Source: Betaproteobacteria bacterium (GTDB lineage: Bacteria; Pseudomonadota; Gammaproteobacteria; Burkholderiales; Usitatibacteraceae). Taken from it: a stretch of DNA of 64,000 bases. The notes under the pieces are model-generated. The model did no database searches, was not told the origin of the DNA, and saw only the letters and a list, made by a program, of their open reading frames with translations. Where the stretch lies: the NCBI GenBank assembly GCA_016709665.1, contig JADJMI010000005.1, forward strand, positions 248,001-312,000, in the 5' to 3' direction. The stretch's first letter is position 1, and every line of letters starts with the position of its first letter. Shown here one piece after another: positions 49,948 to 59,229 of this stretch. The position numbers were made by a program, and so were the translations under genes.

Positions 49948-51015
49948 CTACGGCACCAGCGCCAGGAAGAGAAACGCCGCGAAGATCACCAGGTGCACGG
50001 CGCCTTGCATGAGGTGCGTGCGGCCGGTGGCGAGCGTGACGGTGCTCACGAGGAAGGTGAGGACGAGCATCGCGATCCCCAGCGCGTCGAGGCCCAGCAC
50101 CAGGGGGATCTGCAGGACCACGGCCGCGATGGCGACGACGGGGATGGTGAGCCCGATGCTCGCGAGGGCCGAGCCGATGGCGAGGTTCATGCTGGTCTGC
50201 AGGCGGTTGGCGCGGGCGGCGCGCACGGCGGCCCAGGTTTCCGGCAGCAGCACGATGAGGGCGATGGCGATGCCGATCACCGCCTTGGGCGCGCCTGCCG
50301 CCGCGACGCCCCGCTCGATGGAAGGCGAGAGCACCTTCGCGAGCCCCACCACGGCGACCAGGGCCACCATCAGCAGCCCGAAGCTGGCCCAGGCCTCGCT
50401 TGTCGTGGGCGGCTCGGCGTGGACGTTCGGGTCGTGGGGATCCTCGTCCGGGAGGAAGTAGTCGCGGTGCCGCACCGTCTGCACGAAGACGAAGATCGCC
50501 CACAGCGCCAGCGAGGCGACCGCCGCGAAGATGAGCTGCGAATCGCTGTACGTGCCGCCCGGCGTCGTGATGGTGAAGGCCGGCAGCACCAGGGTGAGCG
50601 CGGCCATCGGCATGAGCGCGGCGAGGCCGGAGTTGGCCCCCTCGACGCGAAAGCTCTGCTCGCGGTGGTGCCAGCCGCCGACGAGCAGGCAGACGCCCAC
50701 CACGCCGTTGCAGATGATCATGAGCGCGGCGTAGATGGTGTCGCGCGGCACGGCCGCCTGCTCTGCACCGCCGGCGATGACCATGGACAGGATGAGGGAG
50801 GCTTCGATCACCGTCACCGCGAGCGCGAGGACCAGGGTGCCGAAGGGCTCGCCGACCCGGTGCGCGACGACTTCCGCGTGGTGGACCGCCGCGAAGACCG
50901 ATCCCACCAGGGCGAAAGCCGCGAGCCATGCGATGAGCGGGCTTGTCCCCAGCGCGATGGCCGCGCCGAGGATCGAGACGCCCGCGAGGGGCACGAGCCA
51001 GGTCCAGGGAGTCAT
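49948..51015 (-). CDS. chaA: Ca2+/H+ antiporter (ChaA/CaCA family)
   Basis: 355-residue cation/proton exchanger with about eleven membrane helices in two inverted halves. The two alpha-repeat signatures are LALAVTVIEASLILSMVIAG and IALIVLLPETWAAVRAARAN, each with the conserved acidic residue. A soluble acidic loop (FLPDEDPHDPNVHAEPP) connects the halves. It would export Ca2+, Na+ or K+ at high load or alkaline pH. It is read toward the cyclase gene, with 27 bases between the stops, and appears monocistronic. Confidence 0.9.
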   Translation of the reverse strand: MTPWTWLVPLAGVSILGAAIALGTSPLIAWLAAFALVGSVFAAVHHAEVVAHRVGEPFGTLVLALAVTVIEASLILSMVIAGGAEQAAVPRDTIYAALMIICNGVVGVCLLVGGWHHREQSFRVEGANSGLAALMPMAALTLVLPAFTITTPGGTYSDSQLIFAAVASLALWAIFVFVQTVRHRDYFLPDEDPHDPNVHAEPPTTSEAWASFGLLMVALVAVVGLAKVLSPSIERGVAAAGAPKAVIGIAIALIVLLPETWAAVRAARANRLQTSMNLAIGSALASIGLTIPVVAIAAVVLQIPLVLGLDALGIAMLVLTFLVSTVTLATGRTHLMQGAVHLVIFAAFLFLALVP

Positions 51016-51062
51016 GGGCCGATTCTAGCCCGGCGCTTCCGCTCCCTGCGGAATCGTTTCGG

Positions 51063-52871
51063 CTACAGCTTCGCGATGTCGGGTGCTTTCGCCCCGAACC
51101 ACGCGCGCTCGTAGGCCTTGCGCGTCGCGGCCTCGGCCTTCGCGTCGCCCTTGCGGCGATAGGTCTCGGCGAGGCCCGCGAGCGTCCAGCCGTTGCCGCG
51201 CACGCGCGCGAGGGACTCGCGGAAGGCCTTCTCCGCGTCGTCGAGGCGTCCCTGGCGCAGTCGCACCGCGCCCAGCGACTGGCGCACCGGGTAATGCCAG
51301 TAGGGCGGTTCCATGTAGGCGAGCGTGTCCTCGATGAAGATCGCCTCCTCGTAGGCCTTCGCGGCGCCGTCGAGATCGCCCATCGCGTCGGCCAGTCGCC
51401 CCACCGACACCAGCCGCGCCGTCTGCACGATCTCCTTCGCCGGGATGCCCCATTCGCCGAACGGCTTGAAGTCGGCGTCCTTCTCCAGGCGCTCCAGGGC
51501 CGCGATCTCCCGCTTCGCGCCCGGCTCGTCCTTCCTCGTCGCGTACGCCACCGCGCGGGCGTAGTGATAGTTCGCCGTGACGAGCACGAGGCCCGGGGCG
51601 GGCGCGGGCAGCCTGAGCGTCGCCTCCGGGTCCGCGAACTGCGCGTGCGTCGTGTACGGCGCGGCCTTCACGGGCTGCATGATCGCGAACTGCTTCACGA
51701 CCTCGACGGGCATCGACGCATCCAGCTTCGTCGCCGCGTCGAGCGCCGTCGGGCCGTCGCCGCCCATCTGCGCGGAGACCATCACGAAGTGGATGTTGTG
51801 CGGGTAGTAGGCGGACTTGTAGAGCGGGTCGGAGGGCGAGCCCGCGAAGTAGCGCTCGTCGACCGCCATGGCCTTCTTGTTGGCCTCCAGCGATTCGCGA
51901 TACAGGCCCAGCCGGTAGTAGATGTGCGCGGGCATGTGCACGATGTGGCCGGCCGAGGGCATCGTCGCCGCGAGTCGCCGCGCGGGTGCGAGCGCCTTTT
52001 CGGGCCTTGCCGACGCCTCCATCGCATGGATGTAGAGGTGGATGGCCGCGGGGTGCGCGGGTGCGATGGCGAGGGCCTTCTCGAGGGCGGCCACGATGTC
52101 GGCCCCGCGCCCCTTCGGTTTCGCGCCGGCCGCCTCCCAGTAGTCCCAGGGTTGCGTGTCCATCATCGCTTCGGCGTACAGCGACAGGATCGTGGGGTCG
52201 TCCTTCCAGCGCCGGGCGACCTGTCCCATGGCGTCGGCGAACGCCGCGTCGAGGGCGGCGCGCTCGGCCTTCGGGTCGGCCGAGTAGCGTTTCGCCAGCG
52301 CCTCGATGAGCGCGCGGTCGCGGGGCGGGGCGTTCCCGGCGAGCGAGACGGCCCTGGCGAGCGCCGCGAGGGCCGGCGCCTGCGCTTCCGGCATCATCGG
52401 CGCGTTGATGTTGGGGCCCAGGATGAAGGCCTCGCCCCAGAAGCACATCGCGCAGGCGGGATCGCGCGCCTGCGCCGCCCGGAAGGCGCGCTGGGCCTCG
52501 GCGTGGTTGAAGGCGAAGGCGAAGCGCAGCCCCTGGTTGAAGTAGCGTTGCGCGTCGGGAACACGCGTGCCGATCTTCATCGCGAGAGACCCGAGGCCCT
52601 CGTAGAGCGGCGGCTCGCCGTCGGCGGCCTTCATGGGCGCGGGCTGGAAGGGCGCGGTCTCGGTCTTCGCGAGGATGAGCGCCTTCAGAAGCGGCGGCTG
52701 CCCGCCGGATGCGGGCGCGCACAGGCGTCCCCCGGGTGCGAGGAGGGGGTCGGGATATCCCGTCGACTCGTTGGCGTCCGAGGTACTGGCGGGAAAGGCC
52801 GTCGCGGCGAGGCCGCAGGCGGCGAGCGTGGCGACGAGGGGACGAATGGTCGGGCGGCGGCTTCCTTTCAT
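51063..52871 (-). CDS. Exported TPR protein
   Basis: 602-residue secreted protein. Signal peptide residues about 10-30 (LVATLAACGLAATAFPAS), then helical TPR units. Typical pieces are AQRYFNQGLRFAFAFNHAEA and DPACAMCFWGEAFILGPNIN, where the CXXC pair is a mark of this uncharacterised family. AGHIVHMPAHIYYRLGLYRE contains further conserved His residues. Near the C-terminus further repeats (LGAVRLRQGRLDDAEKAFRE, then LAGLAETYRRKGDAKAEA) resemble ordinary TPRs. Role unknown; a scaffold or metal-binding periplasmic protein is possible. GGAG precedes the chosen ATG at 52871. It is divergent from the ABC-F gene. Confidence 0.8.
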   Translation of the reverse strand: MKGSRRPTIRPLVATLAACGLAATAFPASTSDANESTGYPDPLLAPGGRLCAPASGGQPPLLKALILAKTETAPFQPAPMKAADGEPPLYEGLGSLAMKIGTRVPDAQRYFNQGLRFAFAFNHAEAQRAFRAAQARDPACAMCFWGEAFILGPNINAPMMPEAQAPALAALARAVSLAGNAPPRDRALIEALAKRYSADPKAERAALDAAFADAMGQVARRWKDDPTILSLYAEAMMDTQPWDYWEAAGAKPKGRGADIVAALEKALAIAPAHPAAIHLYIHAMEASARPEKALAPARRLAATMPSAGHIVHMPAHIYYRLGLYRESLEANKKAMAVDERYFAGSPSDPLYKSAYYPHNIHFVMVSAQMGGDGPTALDAATKLDASMPVEVVKQFAIMQPVKAAPYTTHAQFADPEATLRLPAPAPGLVLVTANYHYARAVAYATRKDEPGAKREIAALERLEKDADFKPFGEWGIPAKEIVQTARLVSVGRLADAMGDLDGAAKAYEEAIFIEDTLAYMEPPYWHYPVRQSLGAVRLRQGRLDDAEKAFRESLARVRGNGWTLAGLAETYRRKGDAKAEAATRKAYERAWFGAKAPDIAKL

Positions 52872-52896
52872 GGGGAGAACTCCTTTCGGGAGTGGG

Positions 52897-52915
52897 CCCG
52901 GCCCGGCGGGCCGGG
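52897..52915. other. Perfect 8-bp hairpin between divergent genes
   Basis: CCCGGCCC-GGC-GGGCCGGG lies 26 bases upstream of the TPR-protein start and 58 bases before the ABC-F start. It could be a regulatory dyad or a leader-RNA hairpin. No T run follows on either strand, so it is not an intrinsic terminator. Confidence 0.3.
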
Positions 52916-52972
52916 TACGCGATGGTACTTCCCGCCGGGTGCCGCGGCGAGCCCCCGCGTCCGGATGCGACA

Positions 52973-54964
52973 ATGACGATCCTCCTTGCCCGATCGCCCG
53001 CCTTGCCCCTCCTCCAGCTCGACCAGCTCTGCCTCGCCTACGGGCACCATCCCCTGCTCGACCACGCGAGCCTCGTGCTCGAGCCCGGCGAGCGCGTGGG
53101 CCTCATCGGCCGCAACGGCACGGGCAAGTCGAGCCTGCTCAAGATCGTCGAGGGGCTCGCGAAGCCCGACGACGGGATCGTGCGGCTCTCGACCGGCGCG
53201 CGGCTCGCGTCCGTCGCGCAGGAGCCGTCGTTCCCCGAAGGCAAGACCGTCTTCGAGGCGGTGGCCGAGGGGGTCGGCGCCGCGGCGCGCCTGCTCGTCG
53301 AATACCACGCGGCCGCGCACGCCCTCGAGGTGCACGCGGACGACGAGGCGCTCGCGACGTTGCAGAAGCACCAGGAGGCGCTCGAGGCCGCCGGCGGCTG
53401 GACGCTCGCGCATCGCGTGGACGCCGCCATCGACCGGCTGGGCCTGCCGCCCGATGTCCCCGTCGCCTCGCTCTCCGGCGGCATGAAGAAGCGCGTCGCC
53501 CTCGCGCGCGCCCTCGTGCAGGACCCGGACCTGCTCCTGCTCGACGAGCCGACCAACCACCTGGACATCGCGGGCATCGAATGGCTCGAATCGCTGCTCC
53601 TCGCCTTCGGGGGCGCCGCGCTTTTCGTCACGCACGACCGGCGCTTCCTCGACCGCGTGGCCACGCGCATCGTGGAGCTCGATCGCGGCCGCCTGGGCGA
53701 CTACCCCGGCAACTTCGCGGCCTACGAGGCGCAGAAGGCCGAGCAGCTCGCCGTCGAGGCCGTGGTGAACCGCAAGGCCGACAAGGTGCTCGCGCAGGAG
53801 GAGGCGTGGATCCGCAAGGGCGTGGAGGCGCGGCGCACCCGCAACGAGGGCCGCGTGCGGCGCCTCGAGCAGCTTCGCCTCGAACGGGCGGCGCGGCGGA
53901 ACCGGGCGGGCAACGTGGACCTCACGCTCGCCTCGGGCGAGCGCTCGGGCAAGCTGGTCGCGGAACTCGAGCACGTCGAGAAGCGCTACGGGGACAAGCG
54001 CGTGGTCGCGGACTTCACGGCGCGCCTGATGCGCGGCGACAAGGTCGGCCTCGTGGGACCCAACGGCTGCGGCAAGTCGACGCTCCTCAAGCTGATCCTG
54101 GGCGAGATCGAGCCGGATTCGGGGACGGTGAAGCGGGGCACCAAGCTCGCCGTCGCGTACTTCGACCAGTTCCGCGCCGTACTCGACGAGGAGGCGACGC
54201 TCGCGGACACGATTTCCCCCGGCAGCGATTTCGTGGAGGTGGGCGGGGGCCGCAAGCACATCATCAGCTACCTGGGCGAATTCCTCTTCCCGCCGGAGCG
54301 CGCCAACGCGCCCGTGAAGGCGCTCTCGGGAGGCGAGCGAAGCCGCCTGCTCCTCGCACGCCTCTTCAGCCGCCCGGCCAACGTGCTGGTGCTCGACGAG
54401 CCCACCAACGACCTCGACATCGAGACGCTGGAGCTGCTGGAGGCGCTGCTGCAGGACTACGAAGGCACGCTCTTCCTGGTGAGCCACGACCGGGCCTTCC
54501 TCGACAACGTCGTCACCCAGACGTACGCGTTCGAGGGCGAAGGCCGCTGGAAGGAATACGCGGGCGGCTGGTCCGACTGCGAGCGCGCGCGGCGCACCAC
54601 CGCGGCGCTGGAGAAGGCCGCGGCGAACGAGGCCGCCAGGGTCGCTTCCCCCGGGGACAAGGGACCGGTCCCGAAGGACGTTTCCCCGTCCTCGCCGGGC
54701 GCGAAGGACGGTTCCGCACCCCGCAAGCGCGTGAAGCTTTCGTTCAACGAGGTTCGCGAGCTGGACGCGCTGCCGGCGCAGCTCGAAGCGCTGGAGCAGG
54801 AGCAGGCGGCGCTCGCCGCGAAGCTCGCGGACCCGGCCACCTATGCCTCCGGCACCGCCGATCCGCGCAAGCTGACCGAACGCCACGACGCCATCGACGC
54901 GGAACTCACGCGGCTTCTGGCGCGCTGGGAGGAACTCGAGGCGAAAAAAACGGCAGCCGGTTAG
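52973..54964 (+). CDS. uup: ABC-F ATPase Uup
   Basis: 663-residue soluble ABC-F protein with two ATPase domains and no membrane segment. First: Walker A GRNGTGKSS, signature LSGGMKKRV, Walker B LLLDEPTNHLD. Second: GPNGCGKST, LSGGERSRL, LVLDEPTNDLD. The linker with VEARRTRNEGRVRRLEQLRL is the P-site tRNA-interaction motif region. The C-terminal ~70 residues (VRELDALPAQLEALEQEQAA) form the coiled-coil domain that marks Uup and binds DNA or ribosomes. Uup acts on stalled ribosomes and in genome maintenance. An in-frame linker near residues 560-585 contains palindromes like those of the repeat downstream. Confidence 0.93.
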   Translation: MTILLARSPALPLLQLDQLCLAYGHHPLLDHASLVLEPGERVGLIGRNGTGKSSLLKIVEGLAKPDDGIVRLSTGARLASVAQEPSFPEGKTVFEAVAEGVGAAARLLVEYHAAAHALEVHADDEALATLQKHQEALEAAGGWTLAHRVDAAIDRLGLPPDVPVASLSGGMKKRVALARALVQDPDLLLLDEPTNHLDIAGIEWLESLLLAFGGAALFVTHDRRFLDRVATRIVELDRGRLGDYPGNFAAYEAQKAEQLAVEAVVNRKADKVLAQEEAWIRKGVEARRTRNEGRVRRLEQLRLERAARRNRAGNVDLTLASGERSGKLVAELEHVEKRYGDKRVVADFTARLMRGDKVGLVGPNGCGKSTLLKLILGEIEPDSGTVKRGTKLAVAYFDQFRAVLDEEATLADTISPGSDFVEVGGGRKHIISYLGEFLFPPERANAPVKALSGGERSRLLLARLFSRPANVLVLDEPTNDLDIETLELLEALLQDYEGTLFLVSHDRAFLDNVVTQTYAFEGEGRWKEYAGGWSDCERARRTTAALEKAAANEAARVASPGDKGPVPKDVSPSSPGAKDGSAPRKRVKLSFNEVRELDALPAQLEALEQEQAALAAKLADPATYASGTADPRKLTERHDAIDAELTRLLARWEELEAKKTAAG

Positions 54965-54977
54965 GGCTGCCGTTTTT
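54946..54977. terminator. Bidirectional intrinsic terminator
   Basis: CGGCAGCC (54951-54958) pairs with GGCTGCCG (54965-54972) around a 6-base loop that holds the uup stop codon. The flanking A5 and T5 extend the stem to 13 bp and supply a U tract on both strands. It ends uup and the convergent Tim44-like gene. Confidence 0.9.
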
Positions 54978-54979
54978 CC

Positions 54980-55006
54980 GGGGACTGTCCCTCGGGACTG
55001 TCCCCC
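54980..55006. repeat. Tandem GGGACTGTCCC palindromes
   Basis: Two copies of the 11-bp palindrome GGGAC-T-GTCCC (inside 54980-54991 and 54994-55006) lie directly after the terminator. The outer GGGAC/GTCCC arms are shared with the palindrome at 13637, suggesting one repeat family with different centres. Membership in a mobile REP-type family is an inference. Confidence 0.6.
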
Positions 55007-55019
55007 GCTTCCGGTTCGA

Positions 55020-55982
55020 TCACTCGACCTGCTGGATCCCCATGATGAGCCACGAGGCCTTCGGGTCGTTCGCCTTCTTGCGCACGTGCCACAGCTCGTC
55101 GTACGGCACCGGGTTCGCGTTCGCTTCCTCGCGCATGAGGCCCGTGAAGCGCACGCTGGCGATCTCCCAGCCGTCCTCGACCACGGCGTCGTAAAGGCTC
55201 GCGTTCACGGAGACCACTTCGGTCTTCTGCGGCTCGTTGCGTTCCTTCACCTGCATCGCGATCTCGGCGTAGAGCTCGGGGGTGGTGAAGTCGCGGATGT
55301 CGTCGAGGTCGCCGGCGTCGTTGGCGGCCTGCAGGCGGATGAAGGACGTCTTGGCCACGCGCAGGAACGGCTCCTTCTCGAAACCCGGGATGCCGGCGGC
55401 CTGCGGGGCGGGCGCGGCTTCCACGTCGGCCTTGGCGACGCTGCCGGTGAGGGCGCTGCCGATCTCGAAGCGCGGGCGGCCCGAGGCGGCCGGCGCGGGG
55501 GAGGCGGACGGTTCGTCCTGCGCGGCGCGCTCGAAGGCCATGGGCTGGCCCTGGGGCGTCGCGGCTTGCGGCGCCGGCTTGCCGCGCGAGGCGAAGAATC
55601 GCAGCGCGAACATGACGGCCGCGGCGATGGCGAGGCCGATGAGCAGCGTGGTCATGATCGCGCCGAACGCGCCGCCGCCGAAGAGGCTCATGAGGGCGGC
55701 GCCGATGGCGAGGCCGGCCAGCATGCCGCCCCAGCGCTGCATGAACGAGGGCTTGGCGGCCGCACCCGCGGCGCCTGCGGCAGGCGAGGCGGGCTTGGCC
55801 GCGGCGGCGCCCTGCGCGGGAGCGGCGGGCGACGTGGGCGCCGCGGCCGGCGCCGCTTCCTTCTGCGTGGGGGCCGGGCGCTGCTTGCCGAGGTTGCTGC
55901 CGCCGCCGAAGCGCCTGGCGGCATCCGCGTCGAAAGCGGCGAGTCCGAGGGCGACGAGGGCGATCAGGAGGGCGTTCTTCAT
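55020..55982 (-). CDS. Tim44-like domain protein
   Basis: 320-residue protein. Signal or anchor at residues 3-20, an Ala/Pro-rich low-complexity region, two hydrophobic Gly/Ala-rich helices (about 83-120: MLAGLAIGAALMSLFGGGAF, then a second), another linker, and a C-terminal Tim44-type alpha/beta domain from about 200. That domain includes TSFIRLQAANDAGDLDDIRD and FTTPELYAEIAMQVKERN. In mitochondria this domain helps tether an import motor to the membrane; the bacterial role is unknown, with membrane-associated scaffolding most likely. Start chosen at 55982; an upstream ATG would add 26 residues without a signal peptide pattern. Confidence 0.88.
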   Translation of the reverse strand: MKNALLIALVALGLAAFDADAARRFGGGSNLGKQRPAPTQKEAAPAAAPTSPAAPAQGAAAAKPASPAAGAAGAAAKPSFMQRWGGMLAGLAIGAALMSLFGGGAFGAIMTTLLIGLAIAAAVMFALRFFASRGKPAPQAATPQGQPMAFERAAQDEPSASPAPAASGRPRFEIGSALTGSVAKADVEAAPAPQAAGIPGFEKEPFLRVAKTSFIRLQAANDAGDLDDIRDFTTPELYAEIAMQVKERNEPQKTEVVSVNASLYDAVVEDGWEIASVRFTGLMREEANANPVPYDELWHVRKKANDPKASWLIMGIQQVE

Positions 55983-56103
55983 ATTGCGGTATCCGATGGA
56001 AGAGGCGGCCTCGAAACGGGCCATGGACGGGCAACATAACACCGTTTCGGCGCAATTCAAGTTGCAGCGCGCAATGTCCCCGGAAGTCGCCGGGAATCGC
56101 CGG

Positions 56104-56619
56104 TCAGCGCAGCTTCACGCCCAGGGATTTCTCGATGACCGAGACCATCTCGGGGCTGTCCCAGGCCTTGGCGCCGTAGACGCGCTTCACCACCCGCCCC
56201 TTCGCGTCGACGAGCACCGTGAGCGGGATGCGTTCGGCGCCCAGCATCGTCTCCCACAGGAGGTTCTTGTCGATGTAGTTGTCGAACGAGACCGCCGTGC
56301 GCACGAGGTAGTCGGTGGCCTTCCCGGGGTAGTCGTCGGTGGAGATGCCGATGATGTGGAACTGCTTGCCGTTGTGGCGGCGGGCGATGCGGTCGAGCGA
56401 GCCCATCTCCGCACGGCACGGCGCGCACCAGCTCGCCCAGACGTTGATGATGAGCGGCTTGCCCTTGAAGTCGGAGAGCTTGCGGTAGTCGTGGAACAGC
56501 CCGTAGAGCGGCTGGTCCGGGATGGCCTCGCCCTCGGGCACCAGGCGGGCGGGCGGGGCGGCGAGGGTGGGCGCGCAAAGCGCGAGCAGCAGGCCGGCAA
56601 GGGCGGGGCGGAGTTTCAC
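56104..56619 (-). CDS. TlpA/ResA-like periplasmic thioredoxin
   Basis: 171-residue secreted thiol-disulfide oxidoreductase: signal peptide ending TLAAP, then a thioredoxin fold with active site WASWCAPCRAEM and the cis-Pro loop AERIPLTVLVD. The inserted segment between is like TlpA/ResA. It probably reduces disulfides in apocytochromes or other exported proteins, which fits the several cytochromes in this window. Its stop is 121 bases from the Tim44 gene's ATG on the same strand. It is divergent from the GspE-like gene. Confidence 0.9.
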   Translation of the reverse strand: MKLRPALAGLLLALCAPTLAAPPARLVPEGEAIPDQPLYGLFHDYRKLSDFKGKPLIINVWASWCAPCRAEMGSLDRIARRHNGKQFHIIGISTDDYPGKATDYLVRTAVSFDNYIDKNLLWETMLGAERIPLTVLVDAKGRVVKRVYGAKAWDSPEMVSVIEKSLGVKLR

Positions 56620-56753
56620 GGCGCCAGTCTAGCAATGCCGGGCGCTCGCGTGCCTGCATTGCAACTGAAAGCCTCGTTGTGATGCGGTTCACTGACGGCC
56701 ACGGGCAGCGTGGGTATGACAGTATTCGTTACCTCGACGGTCCCGACACCCCC

Positions 56754-59222
56754 ATGTCCAGCGAGCTCGACCTCGTCGCATCCGCCTCGACCCGGCCGGC
56801 GCCCGGCGCCCGCGTCAACCTGCTGACCTCCTGGCCCGCTCCGCCCGCGTCCCCGTGGGCGGAGGGCGAACTCGGCAACGAACCCGAACGCGCGCGCCTC
56901 GACATCGGGGTCGGTCACCGCGTGGCCGGCGTGGCCATCCTGTTCGGGCCCTCGGACGGCCTGCTCTTTCGCGCCGATCGCCCGGGCTCGCGGGAACGCT
57001 GGCTGCAGGCGCACCAGGTCCTCCGGCTGACGCTCACGCGCCCGCTGGCCCTCGCGGTTCCGCCGTCGGACGCCGCCGAAATGCGGCGCCGCTACCGGCT
57101 CGAACTGGCGGACGGCCGGGTTCGCGAAGGCGAAAGCGCCGGGGCGGTGAGGACCGACGAGGGCATCTTCCTCTTCCCGCCGGCCGGCGATACCTCGGTG
57201 GCGAGGATCTTCGTCCCCGCCGCGCGCATCCGGTCCTTCGAGTGGATCGGCCGCGTCCGCGGACACCTGCTTCTCGCCCTGTCCGAGGTCGCCAAGGCGG
57301 CCGCTCCCGAACATCGCATTCCCGAATCCGCCGAAGAACTCCGGGAAGCGCTCAGGCGTTTCGCCAGCACCCCCATCGTGCGGCTGGGCGAGGCCCTCAT
57401 CGAGTTCAAGGTGATCGACGGGAAGCAGCTCGCGCAGGCGCTCGAGCGGCAGAAGTCCGCCAGGGACAAGCCGCTCGGCATGATCCTGGTCGAAATGGGC
57501 GCCCTCAACCCCGACCAGCTCAAGGGCGTCATCGCCCAGAAGCTCGGCATCCCGCAGGTGGACCCCCGTCGCTTCGTGGCCGACCCCGAGGCCCAGCGGC
57601 TCGTGCCCCGGCAGCAGTGCCATCGGCACAAGCTCATCCCGCTTTGCTTCAACGACGAGGGCGACATCGTCGTCGCGATGGACAACCCGATGAGCGCCGA
57701 ATGCCTCGCGGCCGTCCGCTTCGCCTCGGGACGCCGGCCCGTGCCCGTGCTCGCGCAATGGAGCGACATCCGGGTGGCGCTCGGTTCGCGGGACGTCTGG
57801 GCCTCGAATGCCCAGCTCGGCCCCCCGGCCGAGGGCGCCCCGGTGCCGGCCGAGTTCATCGCCAAGCCGGCCACCGAAGCCGCGGGCGTCGACGCGATCG
57901 AGTTCGACCTGGGCGGCATCGCCGAACTCTCGAACCGCCTCGCGCGCGAGACGCCGGTCGAGGACGACGCCGCCGCGGATTCGGTGCGCGAAAGCGATTC
58001 GACCCTCGTGCGCCTGGTGAACAAGATCATCCTGGACGCCTACGAAAGCGGTGCCTCGGACATCCACGTGGAGCCCGGGCCCGACCGGAGCCCGACGCGC
58101 ATCCGCATGCGTCGCGACGGCGTGCTGGGCGACTACGCCGAGCTGCCGGCCAAGTTCCGCGCGGCGCTCGTCTCGCGCCTGAAGATCATGGCGAACCTCG
58201 ACATCGCGGAGCGCAGGAAGCCCCAGGACGGCAAGATCGATTTCTCGCGCTTCGGGCCCGCGAAGCTCGAGCTGCGCGTGGCGACCATCCCCACGGTGAA
58301 CGGACTCGAGTGCGTGATCCTTCGCCTGCTCGCGGCGGCCGAGCCGCTGCCGGCGGAAAAGCTCGGGCTCGATCCCCGGGTCCTCGCGCAGATCCGCTAC
58401 CTCGCCGAGCGCCCCCACGGGCTGCTCCTGGTGGCCGGGCCCACGGGATCGGGCAAGACGACGACCCTGCATTCGATCATCGCGATGATCAACACGCCGG
58501 AGCGCAAGATCTGGACGGCGGAGGATCCGGTCGAGATCACGCAGGAGGGCCTGTCGCAGGTGCACGTGAACCCGAAGATCGGGGCGAGCTTCGCCGCGGT
58601 GCTGCGATCGTTCCTGCGCGCCGACCCGGACGTGATCATGATCGGCGAGATGCGCGACCGGGAAACGGCCGAGACCGCCGTGGAGGCCTCGTTGACGGGG
58701 CACCTCGTCCTGTCGACGCTGCACACGAACAGCGCGCCCGAGACCGTGACGCGCCTGCTCGACCTGGGCGTCGATCCGTTCAGCTTCGGGGATTCGCTCC
58801 TGGGCGTGCTCGCGCAGCGCCTGGTGCGGCGGGTCTGCGCCGAATGCGCCACGCCCGTCGCCCTCACGAGCGAAGGCGCCGAAAGGCTCGCGATGGAATA
58901 CGCCGATGGAACCCCCGTCGATCCGGGCGCGGTGCTCGCCGGATGGCGTGATCGGCACTCGCGCGAGGGCGGTCGCCTCGCGACCTTCCGCGGCTCGGGT
59001 TGCGACGCCTGCAGCGGGTCGGGTTACCGGGGGCGCGTCGGCGTCCACGAATTCATGCCGGTCACGCCCGCGCTGCGCAAGCTGGTCCATGGCCGTTCGG
59101 AATCGGAGGCGATCCGGGAACGGGCGATCGCCGAGGGCATGCGCACGCTACGGCAGGACGCGATCGACAAGGTGCTCATGGGCCTCACGACCCTCGAGCA
59201 GGCGCGCGCGATGGCCTCCTGA
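56754..59222 (+). CDS. GspE/PilB-family ATPase with c-di-GMP-binding MshEN domain
   Basis: 822-residue secretion/pilus assembly ATPase. Residues 1-180: an N-terminal domain of PilZ-like composition (not certain). Residues 208-330: MshEN domain. The 24-residue c-di-GMP motif RLGxxL(x10)LxxxLxxQ is exact at R210-Q233 and a second copy occurs at P240-Q262 (PLGMILVEMGALNPDQLKGV). From about 430: ATPase with Walker A GPTGSGKTTT near 561, the Asp box, Walker B and the His box in TLHTNSAPETVTRLLDLGVD. A CAEC...CDAC zinc site lies at the end. No pilin, GspF or secretin gene is nearby. The ATG at 56754 was chosen; ATG 56679 would add 25 unconserved residues. Confidence 0.9.
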   Translation: MSSELDLVASASTRPAPGARVNLLTSWPAPPASPWAEGELGNEPERARLDIGVGHRVAGVAILFGPSDGLLFRADRPGSRERWLQAHQVLRLTLTRPLALAVPPSDAAEMRRRYRLELADGRVREGESAGAVRTDEGIFLFPPAGDTSVARIFVPAARIRSFEWIGRVRGHLLLALSEVAKAAAPEHRIPESAEELREALRRFASTPIVRLGEALIEFKVIDGKQLAQALERQKSARDKPLGMILVEMGALNPDQLKGVIAQKLGIPQVDPRRFVADPEAQRLVPRQQCHRHKLIPLCFNDEGDIVVAMDNPMSAECLAAVRFASGRRPVPVLAQWSDIRVALGSRDVWASNAQLGPPAEGAPVPAEFIAKPATEAAGVDAIEFDLGGIAELSNRLARETPVEDDAAADSVRESDSTLVRLVNKIILDAYESGASDIHVEPGPDRSPTRIRMRRDGVLGDYAELPAKFRAALVSRLKIMANLDIAERRKPQDGKIDFSRFGPAKLELRVATIPTVNGLECVILRLLAAAEPLPAEKLGLDPRVLAQIRYLAERPHGLLLVAGPTGSGKTTTLHSIIAMINTPERKIWTAEDPVEITQEGLSQVHVNPKIGASFAAVLRSFLRADPDVIMIGEMRDRETAETAVEASLTGHLVLSTLHTNSAPETVTRLLDLGVDPFSFGDSLLGVLAQRLVRRVCAECATPVALTSEGAERLAMEYADGTPVDPGAVLAGWRDRHSREGGRLATFRGSGCDACSGSGYRGRVGVHEFMPVTPALRKLVHGRSESEAIRERAIAEGMRTLRQDAIDKVLMGLTTLEQARAMAS

Positions 59223-59229
59223 GGCCGGT

